Shown here: positions 38,091 through 47,019 of the stretch, in pieces | How positions within the stretch are numbered: the stretch's first letter is position 1 | Layout: each line of letters starts with the position of its first letter | Assembly (NCBI RefSeq): GCF_900112645.1 | Contig: NZ_FOMO01000008.1 | Location: forward strand, 1-64,000 | DNA length: 64,000 nt | Direction of reading: 5' to 3' | From: Phytopseudomonas straminea | GTDB taxonomy: Bacteria; Pseudomonadota; Gammaproteobacteria; Pseudomonadales; Pseudomonadaceae | Program-made: the position numbers and the translations under genes | Notes under the pieces: model-generated | Seen by the model: the letters and a program-made list of their open reading frames with translations, nothing else | Databases searched by the model: none | What the model was told of the DNA's origin: nothing

Positions 38091-38540
38091 ATGTCGATCG
38101 ACGATTCGTCCGCCACCACCTACCAGGTCACCGAACAGATCGGCCACTTGCTGCGCAAGGCTTACCAGCGCCATACCGCGATCTTCCAGCAGAACGCCTG
38201 CGACGCCCAACTCACCTCCATCCAGTTCGTCACCCTGTGCGCCCTGCGCGACCATGGCCCCAGCTCCCAAGCCGAGCTGATCAAGGCCACGGCGGTCGAC
38301 CAGGCCACCATCCGCGGCATCGTCGATCGCCTCAAGGCACGCGACCTGGTCGCCCTGTCGCCGGACCCCAGCGACAAGCGCAAGGTCATCGTCGAGCTCA
38401 CCGCCGCCGGCAGCGCACTGCTCGCCGACATGATCCCCTGCGCCCAGCAGATCAGCGAGCTGACCATGGGCAGCCTCAACCCGGGCGAACGCATCGCCAT
38501 CCTCTACCTGCTGCGCAAGATGAACGACAGCGGCGAGTAG
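38091..38540 (+). CDS. nicR: NicR MarR-family repressor
   Basis: 149 residues with a MarR winged helix (about 28-125): SSQAELIKATAVDQATIRGI and the wing SPDPSDKRKVIVEL are visible. In P. putida, NicR represses the nicC and nicX promoters and is released by 6-hydroxynicotinate. The gene lies 116 bp after nicX and may have its own promoter. The gap shows no other feature. Confidence 0.9.
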   Translation: MSIDDSSATTYQVTEQIGHLLRKAYQRHTAIFQQNACDAQLTSIQFVTLCALRDHGPSSQAELIKATAVDQATIRGIVDRLKARDLVALSPDPSDKRKVIVELTAAGSALLADMIPCAQQISELTMGSLNPGERIAILYLLRKMNDSGE

Positions 38541-39029
38541 GGCCGCAGTCCACCCACGCCCCCGCTGGTGAGACAATAGTGAGGCGGTGGCGTCCATTCG
38601 ATTTTGTGGGCTGAAGCGGATCGCCGCCCGCCCCACCCTACATCCGCGCACCTTCGGGTAGGGTGGGCTTCAGCCCACCAATTGGCGCGCCGTCGCCCCG
38701 CAACCGTAACAATCAACTGGCAGCCCTTAGGACGGACCGGAACGCCGGCCGTTCCGCCGGCCCATGCCCGCGATTCGTGCGCATGGCGCACTCCCACAAA
38801 TGCCGGTCAACCGCAGCTCCCTCCACCCTGCAGACATTGCATCCAAGATCCTCCTCGGAGTCGCGGGCAGCTAGCTGGTGGCAATAATCCCCGATTTACC
38901 CAAATCACTCGCCCTGGCCCATTCCTTGCGTACCCAAAAGCATATTTCATGAAGTAAGCACTTAACGAACAAAACGCCTGTTTCCTGGGTACTGCGGTAA
39001 CGCTGGAAATTGGCCAGAAAAGGCGGCCC
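38541..39029. other. 489-bp gap between nicR and nicA
   Basis: The first part holds the palindromic repeat at 38606-38678. The last 100 bp before nicA are AT-richer and contain AAGTAAGCACTT (38954-38965), a small dyad that might be part of the NicS operator for nicAB. No convincing gene is seen. Confidence 0.5.
38606..38678. repeat. Nested imperfect inverted repeat
   Basis: Outer arms GTGGGCTGAAGC (38606-38617) and GCTTCAGCCCAC (38667-38678) and inner arms CCCACCCTAC (about 38632-38641) and GTAGGGTGGG (38658-38667) can fold into one bulged stem. The GTAGGGTGGGCTTCAGCCCAC unit resembles the repeat at 404-455. It could also slow transcription after nicR, but lacks a T-tract. Confidence 0.7.
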
Positions 39030-39524
39030 ATGGAAAAGACCCTGACCCTGCAGGTGAACGGACAGACGGTGCAGCTCGACGCTGAGCCGCAGACGCCGCT
39101 GCTCTACATCCTGCGCAACGACCTGGCCCTCAATGGCCCCAAGTACGGCTGCGGCCTTGGCGAATGTGGCGCCTGCACGGTAATCATCGATGGCCGTGCC
39201 ACCCGCTCGTGCGTATTTCCCGTCGGCGGCGCCACAGGCCGCAGCGTGACCACGCTGGAAGGTCTCGGCAGTCGGCAATGCCCTGATCCGGTGCAGCAAG
39301 CCTTCATCACCGAACAGGCAGCGCAATGCGGCTACTGCCTCAACGGCATGATCATGACCATCAAGGCCCTGCTGCTGCGCGATCCCAACCCCAGCGACGA
39401 ACAACTGCGCCGCGAGCTGTCGGCAAACCTGTGCCGCTGCGGCACCCACGTCGAAATCATGCGCGCTGCCCTGCGCGCCGCTGGCCGCCCGGCCGCCCCG
39501 CACGGAGACACCCCATGCAGCTGA
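39030..39524 (+). CDS. nicA: NicA nicotinate dehydrogenase small subunit
   Basis: 164 residues carrying two [2Fe-2S] clusters: C41, C46, C49 and C61 for the plant-ferredoxin type, and C100, C103, C135 and C137 for the second domain, as in xanthine-oxidase small subunits. It passes electrons from the molybdenum cofactor of NicB towards the NicB hemes. There is no FAD subunit, typical of this two-component dehydrogenase. It overlaps nicB by 10 bp. Confidence 0.95.
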   Translation: MEKTLTLQVNGQTVQLDAEPQTPLLYILRNDLALNGPKYGCGLGECGACTVIIDGRATRSCVFPVGGATGRSVTTLEGLGSRQCPDPVQQAFITEQAAQCGYCLNGMIMTIKALLLRDPNPSDEQLRRELSANLCRCGTHVEIMRAALRAAGRPAAPHGDTPCS

Positions 39525-42500
39525 CCCTCGAGCAATGGCTGGCCCAGCCCGACGTATTGCTGGTCGTCGACACCATCCAGCCGCCTTCCGGGCCCATGCC
39601 CAAGGGCCAGAGCGCCACGCTCAAGCCCAAGGAGCTGGGCCTGTTCCTGGCCATCACCGGGGCCGGCAAGGTGTACGCCTTCAATGGGCACGTGGACCTG
39701 GGTACCGGTATTCGTACCTCCCTGGCGCAGATCGTCGCCGAAGAGCTGTATCTGCCGCTGGACCAGGTCGAGATGGTGCTGGGCGATACCGAGCGTGCGC
39801 CCAACCAGGGCGCCACCATCGCCAGCGCGACCATCCAGATCAGCGCCGTACCCTTGCGCAACGCCGCCGCCGAAGCCCGCCGTCATCTAAGGCAGCAGGC
39901 CAGCGAGCGCTGGCAGACCCCAGGTGAACAGCTGACCCTCGAGGACGGTGTGTTCACCCACCCCGATGGCCGCCAGCTGGTTTTCGGTGAGCTGATCACC
40001 GGCGGGCATGTTCGCCTGCAGATCAGCGGTGACGCACCGCTCAAGCCTGACAGCGAATACCGCCTGGTCGGTCAGGGCGCGGCGCGGGTGGATATCCCGG
40101 CCAAGGCCACCGGCGAACTCACCTACGTGCATGACATGCGCCTGCCCGGCATGCTCCACGGTCGCGTGATCCGCCCGCCCTACGCCGGTTACGACAGCGG
40201 CGATTTCGTCGGCAACAGCCTGCTGGCGGTGGATGAAAGCTCCATCGCCGACCTTCCCGGGATCGTCGCCGTGGTGGTGATCCGCGACTTCGTCGGTGTG
40301 GTCGCCGAGCGCGAGGAGCAAGCCATCCGCGCCGCCCAGCAACTGCGCATCGAGTGGAAACCCTGGCAGCAGCAATTGCCCGACCTGCGTGATGTCGCCC
40401 AGGCCATTCGCGACAACCCGCGCATCGCCCGTACCGTGCTGGACAAGGGCGACGTCGAGCAGGCCCTGAAGGATGCCGACCAACGCCTCACCCGCACCTA
40501 CCTGTGGCCCTACCAGCTGCACGCGTCGATCGGTCCTTCCTGCGCCCTGGCCGATTACGGCGAGCAACATTCGCGGGTCTGGTCCGGCACGCAGAACCCG
40601 CACCTGCTGCGTGCCGATCTGGCCTGGCTGCTGGAGTGCGACGAGCGCCGTATCGAGATCATCCGCATGGAGGCCTCGGGCTGCTATGGCCGCAACTGTG
40701 CCGACGACGTCTGCGCCGATGCCCTGCTGCTGTCGCGCGCCGTGGGCAAACCGGTGCGCGTGCAGCTGACCCGCGAACAGGAACACGTGTGGGAGCCCAA
40801 GGGCACCGCGCAACTGATGGAAGTGGACGGCGGCCTGAACGCCGATGGCAGCATCAGCGCCTATGATTTCCAGACCAGCTACCCGTCCAACGGTGCGCCC
40901 ACCCTGGCCCTGCTGCTGACCGGCCGGGTCGAACCGCTGCCGATGATGTTCGAAATGGGCGACCGCACCTCGATACCGCCCTACGACTACGAACACATGC
41001 GCGTGACTATCAACGACATGGCGCCGCTGGTGCGTGCCTCGTGGATGCGCGGCGTCTCGGCGCTGCCCAACAGCTTCGCCCATGAGTCGTATATCGACGA
41101 GCTGGCCTTTGCCGCCGGCATTGACCCCGTTCAGTACCGCCTGCAGCATCTGGAAGATCCCAGAGCCCGCGAGCTGATCGAAGCCACCGCCAAGCGCGCC
41201 GACTGGCAACCCCACACCCAGCCGCAGCAGACCCCGCCCGAGGGTGACGTGTTGCGCGGTCGCGGCTTCGCTTACGCACGCTACATCCACAGCAAGTTTC
41301 CCGGCTTCGGCGCGGCCTGGGCAGCCTGGGTCGCCGACGTGGCGGTGGACAAGCGTACCGGCGAGGTTGCGGTGACCCGCGTGGTGATCGGCCACGACGC
41401 CGGCATGATGATCAACCCCGACGGAGTGCGCCATCAGATTCACGGCAACGTGGTGCAATCCACCAGCCGGGTGCTCAAGGAGCAGGTGCAATTCGAGGAG
41501 TCCAGGGTCGCCAGCAGCGAATGGGGCACCTATCCGATCCTCACTTTCCCGGAGGTGCCGGCCATCGACGTGATGATGATGCCGCGCCAGAGCGAACCAC
41601 CCATGGGCAGTGGCGAGTCAGCCTCGGTGCCCAGCGCCGCCGCCATCGCCAACGCGATCTATGACGCCACCGGCCTGCGCTTTCGCGAACTGCCGATCAC
41701 CGCCGAACGGGTAAGAGCGGCTCTCAATGGCCACTCACCGAGTGAAGACGCACCCACCACTACAACCGGCAAGAAACGCAGCAAATGGTGGCTGGGCGGC
41801 CTGGCCGGTGTGTTCGGTACCGCACTGGGGCTGTTCGCCACCGCCATGCCCTGGCGCGCCGAAATCGCCCCGGTGGCGCCCGCGGCGTCAGGCACCTGGT
41901 CCGCCGCGACGTTGGAGCGTGGCCGCTTGCTGGCCGCGGCTGGCGATTGCGCCGTTTGCCACACGGCAGCGGATGGCGCGACCAACGCCGGCGGCCTGGC
42001 CATGGATACGCCGTTCGGCACGCTGTACAGCACCAACATCACCCCGGACCGGGAAACCGGTATCGGCACCTGGTCGTTCGGCGCCTTCGAGCGCGCCATG
42101 CGCGAAGGCATCAGCCGCGACGGTCGTCATCTCTACCCGGCGTTCCCCTATACGGCCTTTCGCAACATCAGCGACCCCGACATGCAGGCGCTCTATGCCT
42201 ACCTGATGTCCCAGGATCCGGTGAAGCAGTCCGCTCCCGCCAACCAGATGAGCTTCCCGTTCAACATCCGCCCGCTGATGGCCGGCTGGAACACGCTGTT
42301 TCTCGGCCGCGGCGAATACCAGGCCGACACCAGCCGCTCCGAGCAGTGGAACCGTGGCGCCTATCTGGTCAACGGCCTGGGCCACTGCGCCGCCTGCCAC
42401 TCGCCGCGCAACCTGCTGGGCGCGGAGAAAACCGGTAAATCCTTTCTGGCTGGCGGCGTGGTCGATGGCTGGGAAGCGCCAGCCCTGAATGCCCTGAGCA

Positions 42501-43060
42501 GCAGTGGCGTGCCCTGGACGGAAGCCGAGCTGAGCGAGTACCTGAGCAGCGGCTTCTCCAGCCAGCATGGCGTGGCCGCCGGGCCCATGGGGCCGGTGGT
42601 CAGCGAACTGGCAACCTTGCCGAAAAGCGATGTGGAGGCCATCGCCCACTATCTGGTGTCACTGGATAGCGGCGCCAGCGCAACCACCAAAGCGACCGCC
42701 GCCACGGACGTCGACACCCTTTCCCTCAACCGTGGCCAGCGGATCTTCGAGGGTGCCTGCCAGGCCTGTCACAGTGACGGCAACGGACCCCAGCTGTTCG
42801 GCGTCAGCCCGTCGATGGCGGTCAACAGCAACGTGCATAGTGCCGTCCCGGACAACTTGCTGAATGTCATTCTGCATGGCATCGACAAGCCGGCCACGCC
42901 TGATCTGGGCTACATGCCGGCGTTCAAGGACAACCTCAGCGACCGCCAGGTGGCGGACCTGGCCGGTTACCTGCGCCAGCACTTCGCCGGCGAGCAACCG
43001 GCCTGGAAAAACCTGCCGGAGAGGGTCGCCCATGTGCGCGCCAACCCGGGAAGCCACTGA
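39515..43060 (+). CDS. nicB: NicB nicotinate dehydrogenase large subunit (molybdopterin plus three c-type hemes)
   Basis: 1181 residues from ATG 39515, with CGGAGA upstream; the ORF extension to 39326 overlaps nicA and is rejected. The N-terminal 720 residues form an isoquinoline-oxidoreductase-type molybdopterin domain (MGSGESASVPS near 700). A membrane helix follows (about 755-775, GGLAGVFGTALGLFATAMPW). The C-terminal part has three heme sites at C812 (CAVCH), C958 (CAACH) and C1082 (CQACH). It hydroxylates nicotinate to 6-hydroxynicotinate and sends electrons to the respiratory chain. Confidence 0.95.
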   Translation: MQLTLEQWLAQPDVLLVVDTIQPPSGPMPKGQSATLKPKELGLFLAITGAGKVYAFNGHVDLGTGIRTSLAQIVAEELYLPLDQVEMVLGDTERAPNQGATIASATIQISAVPLRNAAAEARRHLRQQASERWQTPGEQLTLEDGVFTHPDGRQLVFGELITGGHVRLQISGDAPLKPDSEYRLVGQGAARVDIPAKATGELTYVHDMRLPGMLHGRVIRPPYAGYDSGDFVGNSLLAVDESSIADLPGIVAVVVIRDFVGVVAEREEQAIRAAQQLRIEWKPWQQQLPDLRDVAQAIRDNPRIARTVLDKGDVEQALKDADQRLTRTYLWPYQLHASIGPSCALADYGEQHSRVWSGTQNPHLLRADLAWLLECDERRIEIIRMEASGCYGRNCADDVCADALLLSRAVGKPVRVQLTREQEHVWEPKGTAQLMEVDGGLNADGSISAYDFQTSYPSNGAPTLALLLTGRVEPLPMMFEMGDRTSIPPYDYEHMRVTINDMAPLVRASWMRGVSALPNSFAHESYIDELAFAAGIDPVQYRLQHLEDPRARELIEATAKRADWQPHTQPQQTPPEGDVLRGRGFAYARYIHSKFPGFGAAWAAWVADVAVDKRTGEVAVTRVVIGHDAGMMINPDGVRHQIHGNVVQSTSRVLKEQVQFEESRVASSEWGTYPILTFPEVPAIDVMMMPRQSEPPMGSGESASVPSAAAIANAIYDATGLRFRELPITAERVRAALNGHSPSEDAPTTTTGKKRSKWWLGGLAGVFGTALGLFATAMPWRAEIAPVAPAASGTWSAATLERGRLLAAAGDCAVCHTAADGATNAGGLAMDTPFGTLYSTNITPDRETGIGTWSFGAFERAMREGISRDGRHLYPAFPYTAFRNISDPDMQALYAYLMSQDPVKQSAPANQMSFPFNIRPLMAGWNTLFLGRGEYQADTSRSEQWNRGAYLVNGLGHCAACHSPRNLLGAEKTGKSFLAGGVVDGWEAPALNALSSSGVPWTEAELSEYLSSGFSSQHGVAAGPMGPVVSELATLPKSDVEAIAHYLVSLDSGASATTKATAATDVDTLSLNRGQRIFEGACQACHSDGNGPQLFGVSPSMAVNSNVHSAVPDNLLNVILHGIDKPATPDLGYMPAFKDNLSDRQVADLAGYLRQHFAGEQPAWKNLPERVAHVRANPGSH

Positions 43061-43075
43061 CGCTACCAGCGCGAG

Positions 43076-43729
43076 CTAGGCGCCCTCGCCCCCTCGCGCC
43101 AGCCCGCGCAGCACCAGGTCGGAAATGAAGCCCAGCCAGTTGTGCTTTTCACTCGGCGACGCCAGCGCGTCGTCGAGAAAGCAGCTCAGGGTGTGCAGGT
43201 TCGAATTATAGAAGTAGCAGAGCGAGGCGATCATCAGATACACGTGGCGGATGTCGATGTCCTCACGAAACAGCCCCTGTTCCTGCCCTGCCCTGACGAT
43301 CGGTTCGAGCATCCCCACGGCAGTCCCGGACAACGCCCGCAGGTTGCTCGACTTGCGGGCATGGACGCCTTGCAGCAGGTTTTCGGTTCCCAGGATGGTG
43401 ATGAACTCGGGGTGCTTGAGGTAGTAATTCCAGGTGAAGGCGACCAGATCGCGGATCGCCTGCCGGGGCTGCGCCAGATCGAAGCGCTGGCGCGCCTCGG
43501 CGCGGTTGAACTGGGCGTAGATATGCTCCAGCACGCTGACGAACAGTTCGTCCTTGCTGCCGAAATAGTAATAGATCATCCGCTCGTTGCACTGCGCCTG
43601 GCTGGCGATCTGCTCGGTTCGCGCACCGGCATAGCCCTGGCGACTGAACACCTTGACCGCCGCCTTGAGAATGGACGTGCGCGTGCGGTCTGCCTGAGCA
43701 GCTCGGGTACCAGCCCCAGGCTTTTGCAT
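43076..43729 (-). CDS. nicS: NicS TetR-family repressor
   Basis: 217 residues from ATG 43729, with GTGGAG six bases upstream. The TetR helix-turn-helix lies at about 20-65 (GARTEQIASQAQCNERMIYYYFGSK region), followed by a helical ligand domain. In P. putida NicS represses nicAB and responds to nicotinate and 6-hydroxynicotinate. It is convergent with nicB (15 bp gap). The 234-bp gap upstream holds its promoter and that of the SDR gene; no operator was recognised. Confidence 0.85.
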   Translation of the reverse strand: MQKPGAGTRAAQADRTRTSILKAAVKVFSRQGYAGARTEQIASQAQCNERMIYYYFGSKDELFVSVLEHIYAQFNRAEARQRFDLAQPRQAIRDLVAFTWNYYLKHPEFITILGTENLLQGVHARKSSNLRALSGTAVGMLEPIVRAGQEQGLFREDIDIRHVYLMIASLCYFYNSNLHTLSCFLDDALASPSEKHNWLGFISDLVLRGLARGGEGA

Positions 43730-43963
43730 GATCAACTCCACCCTCCAAGACGATGGCGAAGTATGGAACATCGACCGCGCGATACCAATTGGCAGTCACC
43801 TCCAAAGACATCCAGCCTGAAGCAGCAGATCGTGGCGATGGCGAATCAGACTACCGATAGCAAATCTACTGGTTAGACGAAGCCAGGCTAGCTCCCTCGC
43901 AAGCCGGTCGGCTGCTAGTGTGGATCTATCTGCACTACCGCAGTTTCATCCCTGGGAGGCAGC

Positions 43964-44668
43964 ATGCCTGAAGAAAAAGTTGCGATCATCACTGCAGCGG
44001 GCAGTGGCATGGGCGCTGCCGTCGCCAAGCGTCTGGCGGCGGACGGTTTCAAAGTCGGTATTCTTTCGTCATCAGGCAAGGGCGAAGCCCTGGCCAACGA
44101 GCTGGGCGGTCTCGGTGTGACGGGGAGCAACCAGGCGGTCGAGGATCTCCAGCGCCTGGTCGATGCCGTGGTCGCCAAATGGGGTCGCATCGATGTGCTG
44201 GTGAACAGTGCAGGCCACGGCCCGCGCAAGCCCATCCTGGAGCTTACCGATGAAGACTGGCAGCAAGGCATGGAAACCTACTTTCTGAATGCCGTGCGCC
44301 CGGCGCGCCTGGTCACGCCGATCATGCAGAAACAGCAGGACGGGGTGATCATCAACATTTCCTCCGCATGGACGTTCGAGCCCAGCGACCTGTTCCCGAC
44401 CTCGGCTGTGTTCCGTGCAGGCCTCGCCTCGTTCAGCAAGGTATTCGCCGACACCTATGCCAAGGACAACATTCGCATCAACAACGTGTTGCCCGGCTGG
44501 ATCGACAGCCTTCCGGCCACCGAAGAGCGGCGCCAGGGTGTGCCGCTCCAGCGCTACGGCACCAGCGACGAGGTGGCTGCCACCGTCGCGTTTCTGGCAA
44601 GCACCGGCGCGGCTTATATCACCGGGCAGAACATCAGGGTTGATGGCGGAGTCACCCGCAGCGTCTGA
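43964..44668 (+). CDS. SDR-fold protein with altered catalytic motif
   Basis: 234 residues of a Rossmann-fold short-chain dehydrogenase/reductase. The cofactor loop TAAGSGMGAAV (about 10-20), NSAG near 83 and the active-site serine in INISSAW are present. Where YxxxK is expected (after LFPTSAVFRAG) the alignment gives threonine and arginine in place of tyrosine and lysine, so normal proton transfer looks lost. GQNIRVDGGVTRSV at the C-terminus is typical of the classical family. GGGAGG precedes the ATG. No operon partner; a terminator follows. Confidence 0.85.
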   Translation: MPEEKVAIITAAGSGMGAAVAKRLAADGFKVGILSSSGKGEALANELGGLGVTGSNQAVEDLQRLVDAVVAKWGRIDVLVNSAGHGPRKPILELTDEDWQQGMETYFLNAVRPARLVTPIMQKQQDGVIINISSAWTFEPSDLFPTSAVFRAGLASFSKVFADTYAKDNIRINNVLPGWIDSLPATEERRQGVPLQRYGTSDEVAATVAFLASTGAAYITGQNIRVDGGVTRSV

Positions 44669-44721
44669 GCCTGACAGACCACTCTCGCAGCGGAGCGAAT
44701 CACCGTGCAATTCGCAGCTGT

Positions 44722-44761
44722 AAAAAAGCCCCCAACCGGCACTGCCGTTGGGGGCTTTTTC
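44722..44761. terminator. Bidirectional Rho-independent terminator
   Basis: AAAAAAGCCCCCAA on the left pairs with TTGGGGGCTTTTT on the right, with an inner CGGC-ACT-GCCG helix and one bulged C. It has T-tracts in both directions and serves the convergent SDR and DUF1348 genes. Confidence 0.92.
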
Positions 44762-44779
44762 TATCCGACGAGCCCGCGC

Positions 44780-45256
44780 TTACAGGCCCAGCTCGGTCAG
44801 GCCTGGGTGATCGTCCGGGCGGCGGCCGAGCGGCCAGTGGAACTTGCGCTCGCTTTCCTTGATGGGCATGTCGTTGATGCAGGCGAAACGGCGGTGCATC
44901 AGGCCATCGGCCTCGAACTCCCAGTTTTCGTTGCCGTAGGAGCGGAACCAGTTACCCGAATCGTCGTGCCATTCGTAGGCGTAGCGTACGGCGATGCGGT
45001 TGTCGGTGAAGGCCCACAACTCCTTGATCAGACGATAATCCAGCTCCTTCTTCCATTTGCGGGTGAGAAAGCCCTTGGCTTCTTCACGGTTGGTGGCGAA
45101 CTCGGCGCGGTTACGCCATTTGGTGTCCAGCGTGTAGGCCAGCGAGACTTTTTCGGCATCGCGGCTGTTCCAGCCATCTTCGGCGAGTCGCACTTTCTCG
45201 ATGGCGGTTTCGCGGGTGAAAGGAGGAAGTGGCGGGCGAGTTTGGGCATCGGACAT
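44780..45256 (-). CDS. DUF1348 / NTF2-like protein
   Basis: 158 residues from ATG 45256 (GGAGGC upstream). The sequence is the DUF1348 type of SnoaL/NTF2-like fold, recognisable by LAEDGWNSRDAEKVSLAYT, WRNRAEF and FHWPLGRRPDDHPGL. Function of the family is unknown; the fold usually makes a small ligand pocket. It sits 61 bp downstream of a TetR gene on the same strand and is probably controlled by it. Confidence 0.88.
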   Translation of the reverse strand: MSDAQTRPPLPPFTRETAIEKVRLAEDGWNSRDAEKVSLAYTLDTKWRNRAEFATNREEAKGFLTRKWKKELDYRLIKELWAFTDNRIAVRYAYEWHDDSGNWFRSYGNENWEFEADGLMHRRFACINDMPIKESERKFHWPLGRRPDDHPGLTELGL

Positions 45257-45317
45257 GGTAGTGCCTCCAGGCAACGTGGATAGATCGGTCGGGGTAGCGT
45301 CTTTGAAGCTCAGGCCG

Positions 45318-45887
45318 TCAGGGCGAGGCCTGTTTTAACAACAGCTGCGCAACGTCCCTTGCGCTGTCGGCGGCGCTGTAATCACCCATCACACGTGCCA
45401 TGGTGATTGCGCCCTCGATCAATACCAGCAACTGCCTGGCCAACGCCTGCGGCTGCTCGATATCCAGTTGCTCGGTCAACTCGAGCGTGTAATCCAGCAA
45501 CTTCTGTTTGTGCAGCTTGGCGAGCTGGCGGATGGGGTCATCGGGGTCGCCCACCTCCCCTGCCGTGTTGATGAACGCACAACCGCAGAAACCCTCGGAT
45601 TCGAACCAGCCCTTGAGCACGGTGAACATGCTCAGGATGCGCGCCTGGGGTGTATCCGCCTTGTCGCACTCGGTTCTGAACCAGTACATCCAGCGGATAT
45701 CGCGGGCTTTCAGCGCAGCTTCGGCCACTTCGTCCTTGGTTACGAAGTAGCGGTAAATACTTTTCCGGGCGACGCCTGAGGTTCTCACCAGAAGGTCCAT
45801 GCCGGTGGCATGGATGCCGTTCTGATAGATAAGCTGCTCGGCGGTGGCCAGGATCTTTTCGCGTGTATCGGTCGTAGTCTTGTTCAT
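45318..45887 (-). CDS. TetR-family regulator
   Basis: 189 residues from ATG 45887; upstream codons of the longer frame run through the operator and are rejected. The helix-turn-helix (about 8-55) includes GMDLLVRTSGVARKSIYRYF, followed by a ligand domain with SEGFCGCAF. A perfect 14-bp palindrome lies 11 bp upstream of the ATG, so autorepression is likely, and the DUF1348 gene would be in the same unit. The inducer is unknown. Confidence 0.9.
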   Translation of the reverse strand: MNKTTTDTREKILATAEQLIYQNGIHATGMDLLVRTSGVARKSIYRYFVTKDEVAEAALKARDIRWMYWFRTECDKADTPQARILSMFTVLKGWFESEGFCGCAFINTAGEVGDPDDPIRQLAKLHKQKLLDYTLELTEQLDIEQPQALARQLLVLIEGAITMARVMGDYSAADSARDVAQLLLKQASP

Positions 45888-45898
45888 GGCCCAAAGGT

Positions 45899-45912
45899 AG
45901 AACGATCGTTCT
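45899..45912. promoter_or_regulatory. Perfect palindromic TetR operator
   Basis: AGAACGATCGTTCT is a perfect 14-bp palindrome just upstream of the TetR start codon. Half-site AACGATC resembles operators of AcrR/TetR-type repressors. Confidence 0.75.
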
Positions 45913-46006
45913 CCCTCGTCAAGCATCAGCTGAAAACTCTTTTTCGCGCAGCGGATAGCGGCCGCCAAAAGACCTTGGCAACGGCGCTTGCCTATTCGAC
46001 CGTCGC

Positions 46007-46909
46007 TCAGTCGCCACTGAAGAACTGACGGCCATTTTCACGCAGCATCGAGACCAGGGTAGCCGCCGCCGACGGCAGATAGCCCTCTGCTCGGACCGTC
46101 ACCGCTACGGTTCGCTGCATGGTGGTTTCCGGCAACTGCACTTCCCGTAGCCGGTTCATGCCCTGGCTGAACTGCAGCGTCTCCCTGGCCAGAAAGCTCA
46201 GCAGGTTGGTGCGGGCGATCAGCCTGGGAAGCATGGAGATGGTGTTGGTCTCGATCTGCACTACGGGTGCGGCCAACTTGTGGGCGGCGAACACGTTGTC
46301 CACCCAACGCCGAGACGAAACCGCTGGCGACGGCAATATCCAGCGGTAGCGGGTCAGATCGGCAAGGCCGTAGGGCGCGGCGAAAATCGGATGATCGACG
46401 CTGGCCACCACCACCGCTTCATCCTGCAGGATCGGGTAGGTGACGAACTGCGGATCCTCGGCATGCAATGGGCTGATGATTGCATCCAATTGCCCGGATT
46501 TCAGCGAGTTTTTCAACACGTCGTCCTGCGCGATCGACAGGCTGAGCCGCACCTCGGGAGCGCGCTCCAGCAACGAAGCCGCCAACTGCGGCAGCAGATA
46601 CTCGGCCATGCTGGCTGCGCACCCCAGGCGCACGTTGCCGATCAGGCCGTTGGCAAGGTCCCGCACCTCGCGCTGTGTCTCGGAAACGCTCATCTGCAGT
46701 TGTTTGCTTCTGATCAGCAGCAGCTCGCCCACCTCGGTCAGCTTGATGCCCCGCCCCTCACGTTGGAACAGCCGCGCACCCAGTGACTCCTCGAGCCGCT
46801 GGATGCTCTTGGTCAGGGCCGGCTGGCTGCGATTGAGCTTGTCGGCAGCCCGGCCCAGATGGCCAATTTCGGCGATAGCTTCGAAATAACCGAGGTCACG
46901 CAGATCCAT
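46007..46909 (-). CDS. LysR-family transcriptional regulator
   Basis: 300 residues. The N-terminal HTH (about 2-60) carries GRAADKLNRSQPALTKSIQR, and the ligand-binding domain begins near 90. FFSGD ends the protein. It is divergent from an AbrB-type membrane protein across 110 bp, in which TTATCG (46926-46931) and CGATAA (46973-46978) form a widely spaced dyad. The transporter gene is its most likely target. Confidence 0.9.
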   Translation of the reverse strand: MDLRDLGYFEAIAEIGHLGRAADKLNRSQPALTKSIQRLEESLGARLFQREGRGIKLTEVGELLLIRSKQLQMSVSETQREVRDLANGLIGNVRLGCAASMAEYLLPQLAASLLERAPEVRLSLSIAQDDVLKNSLKSGQLDAIISPLHAEDPQFVTYPILQDEAVVVASVDHPIFAAPYGLADLTRYRWILPSPAVSSRRWVDNVFAAHKLAAPVVQIETNTISMLPRLIARTNLLSFLARETLQFSQGMNRLREVQLPETTMQRTVAVTVRAEGYLPSAAATLVSMLRENGRQFFSGD

Positions 46910-47019
46910 AATTCATTCACAAAAGTTATCGTTTAAGAAAAATTAGAAAATAGACGTGATGAATTGGCCTGTCGATAATTTGCATCAAAGCGTTCACGCG
47001 CGTGATTTACAGGATGCCC

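Noticed and set aside
39887..41491. 534-codon minus-strand frame across nicB
   Set aside because: Antisense to the molybdopterin domain of nicB, rich in His and Gln and with no recognisable domain.
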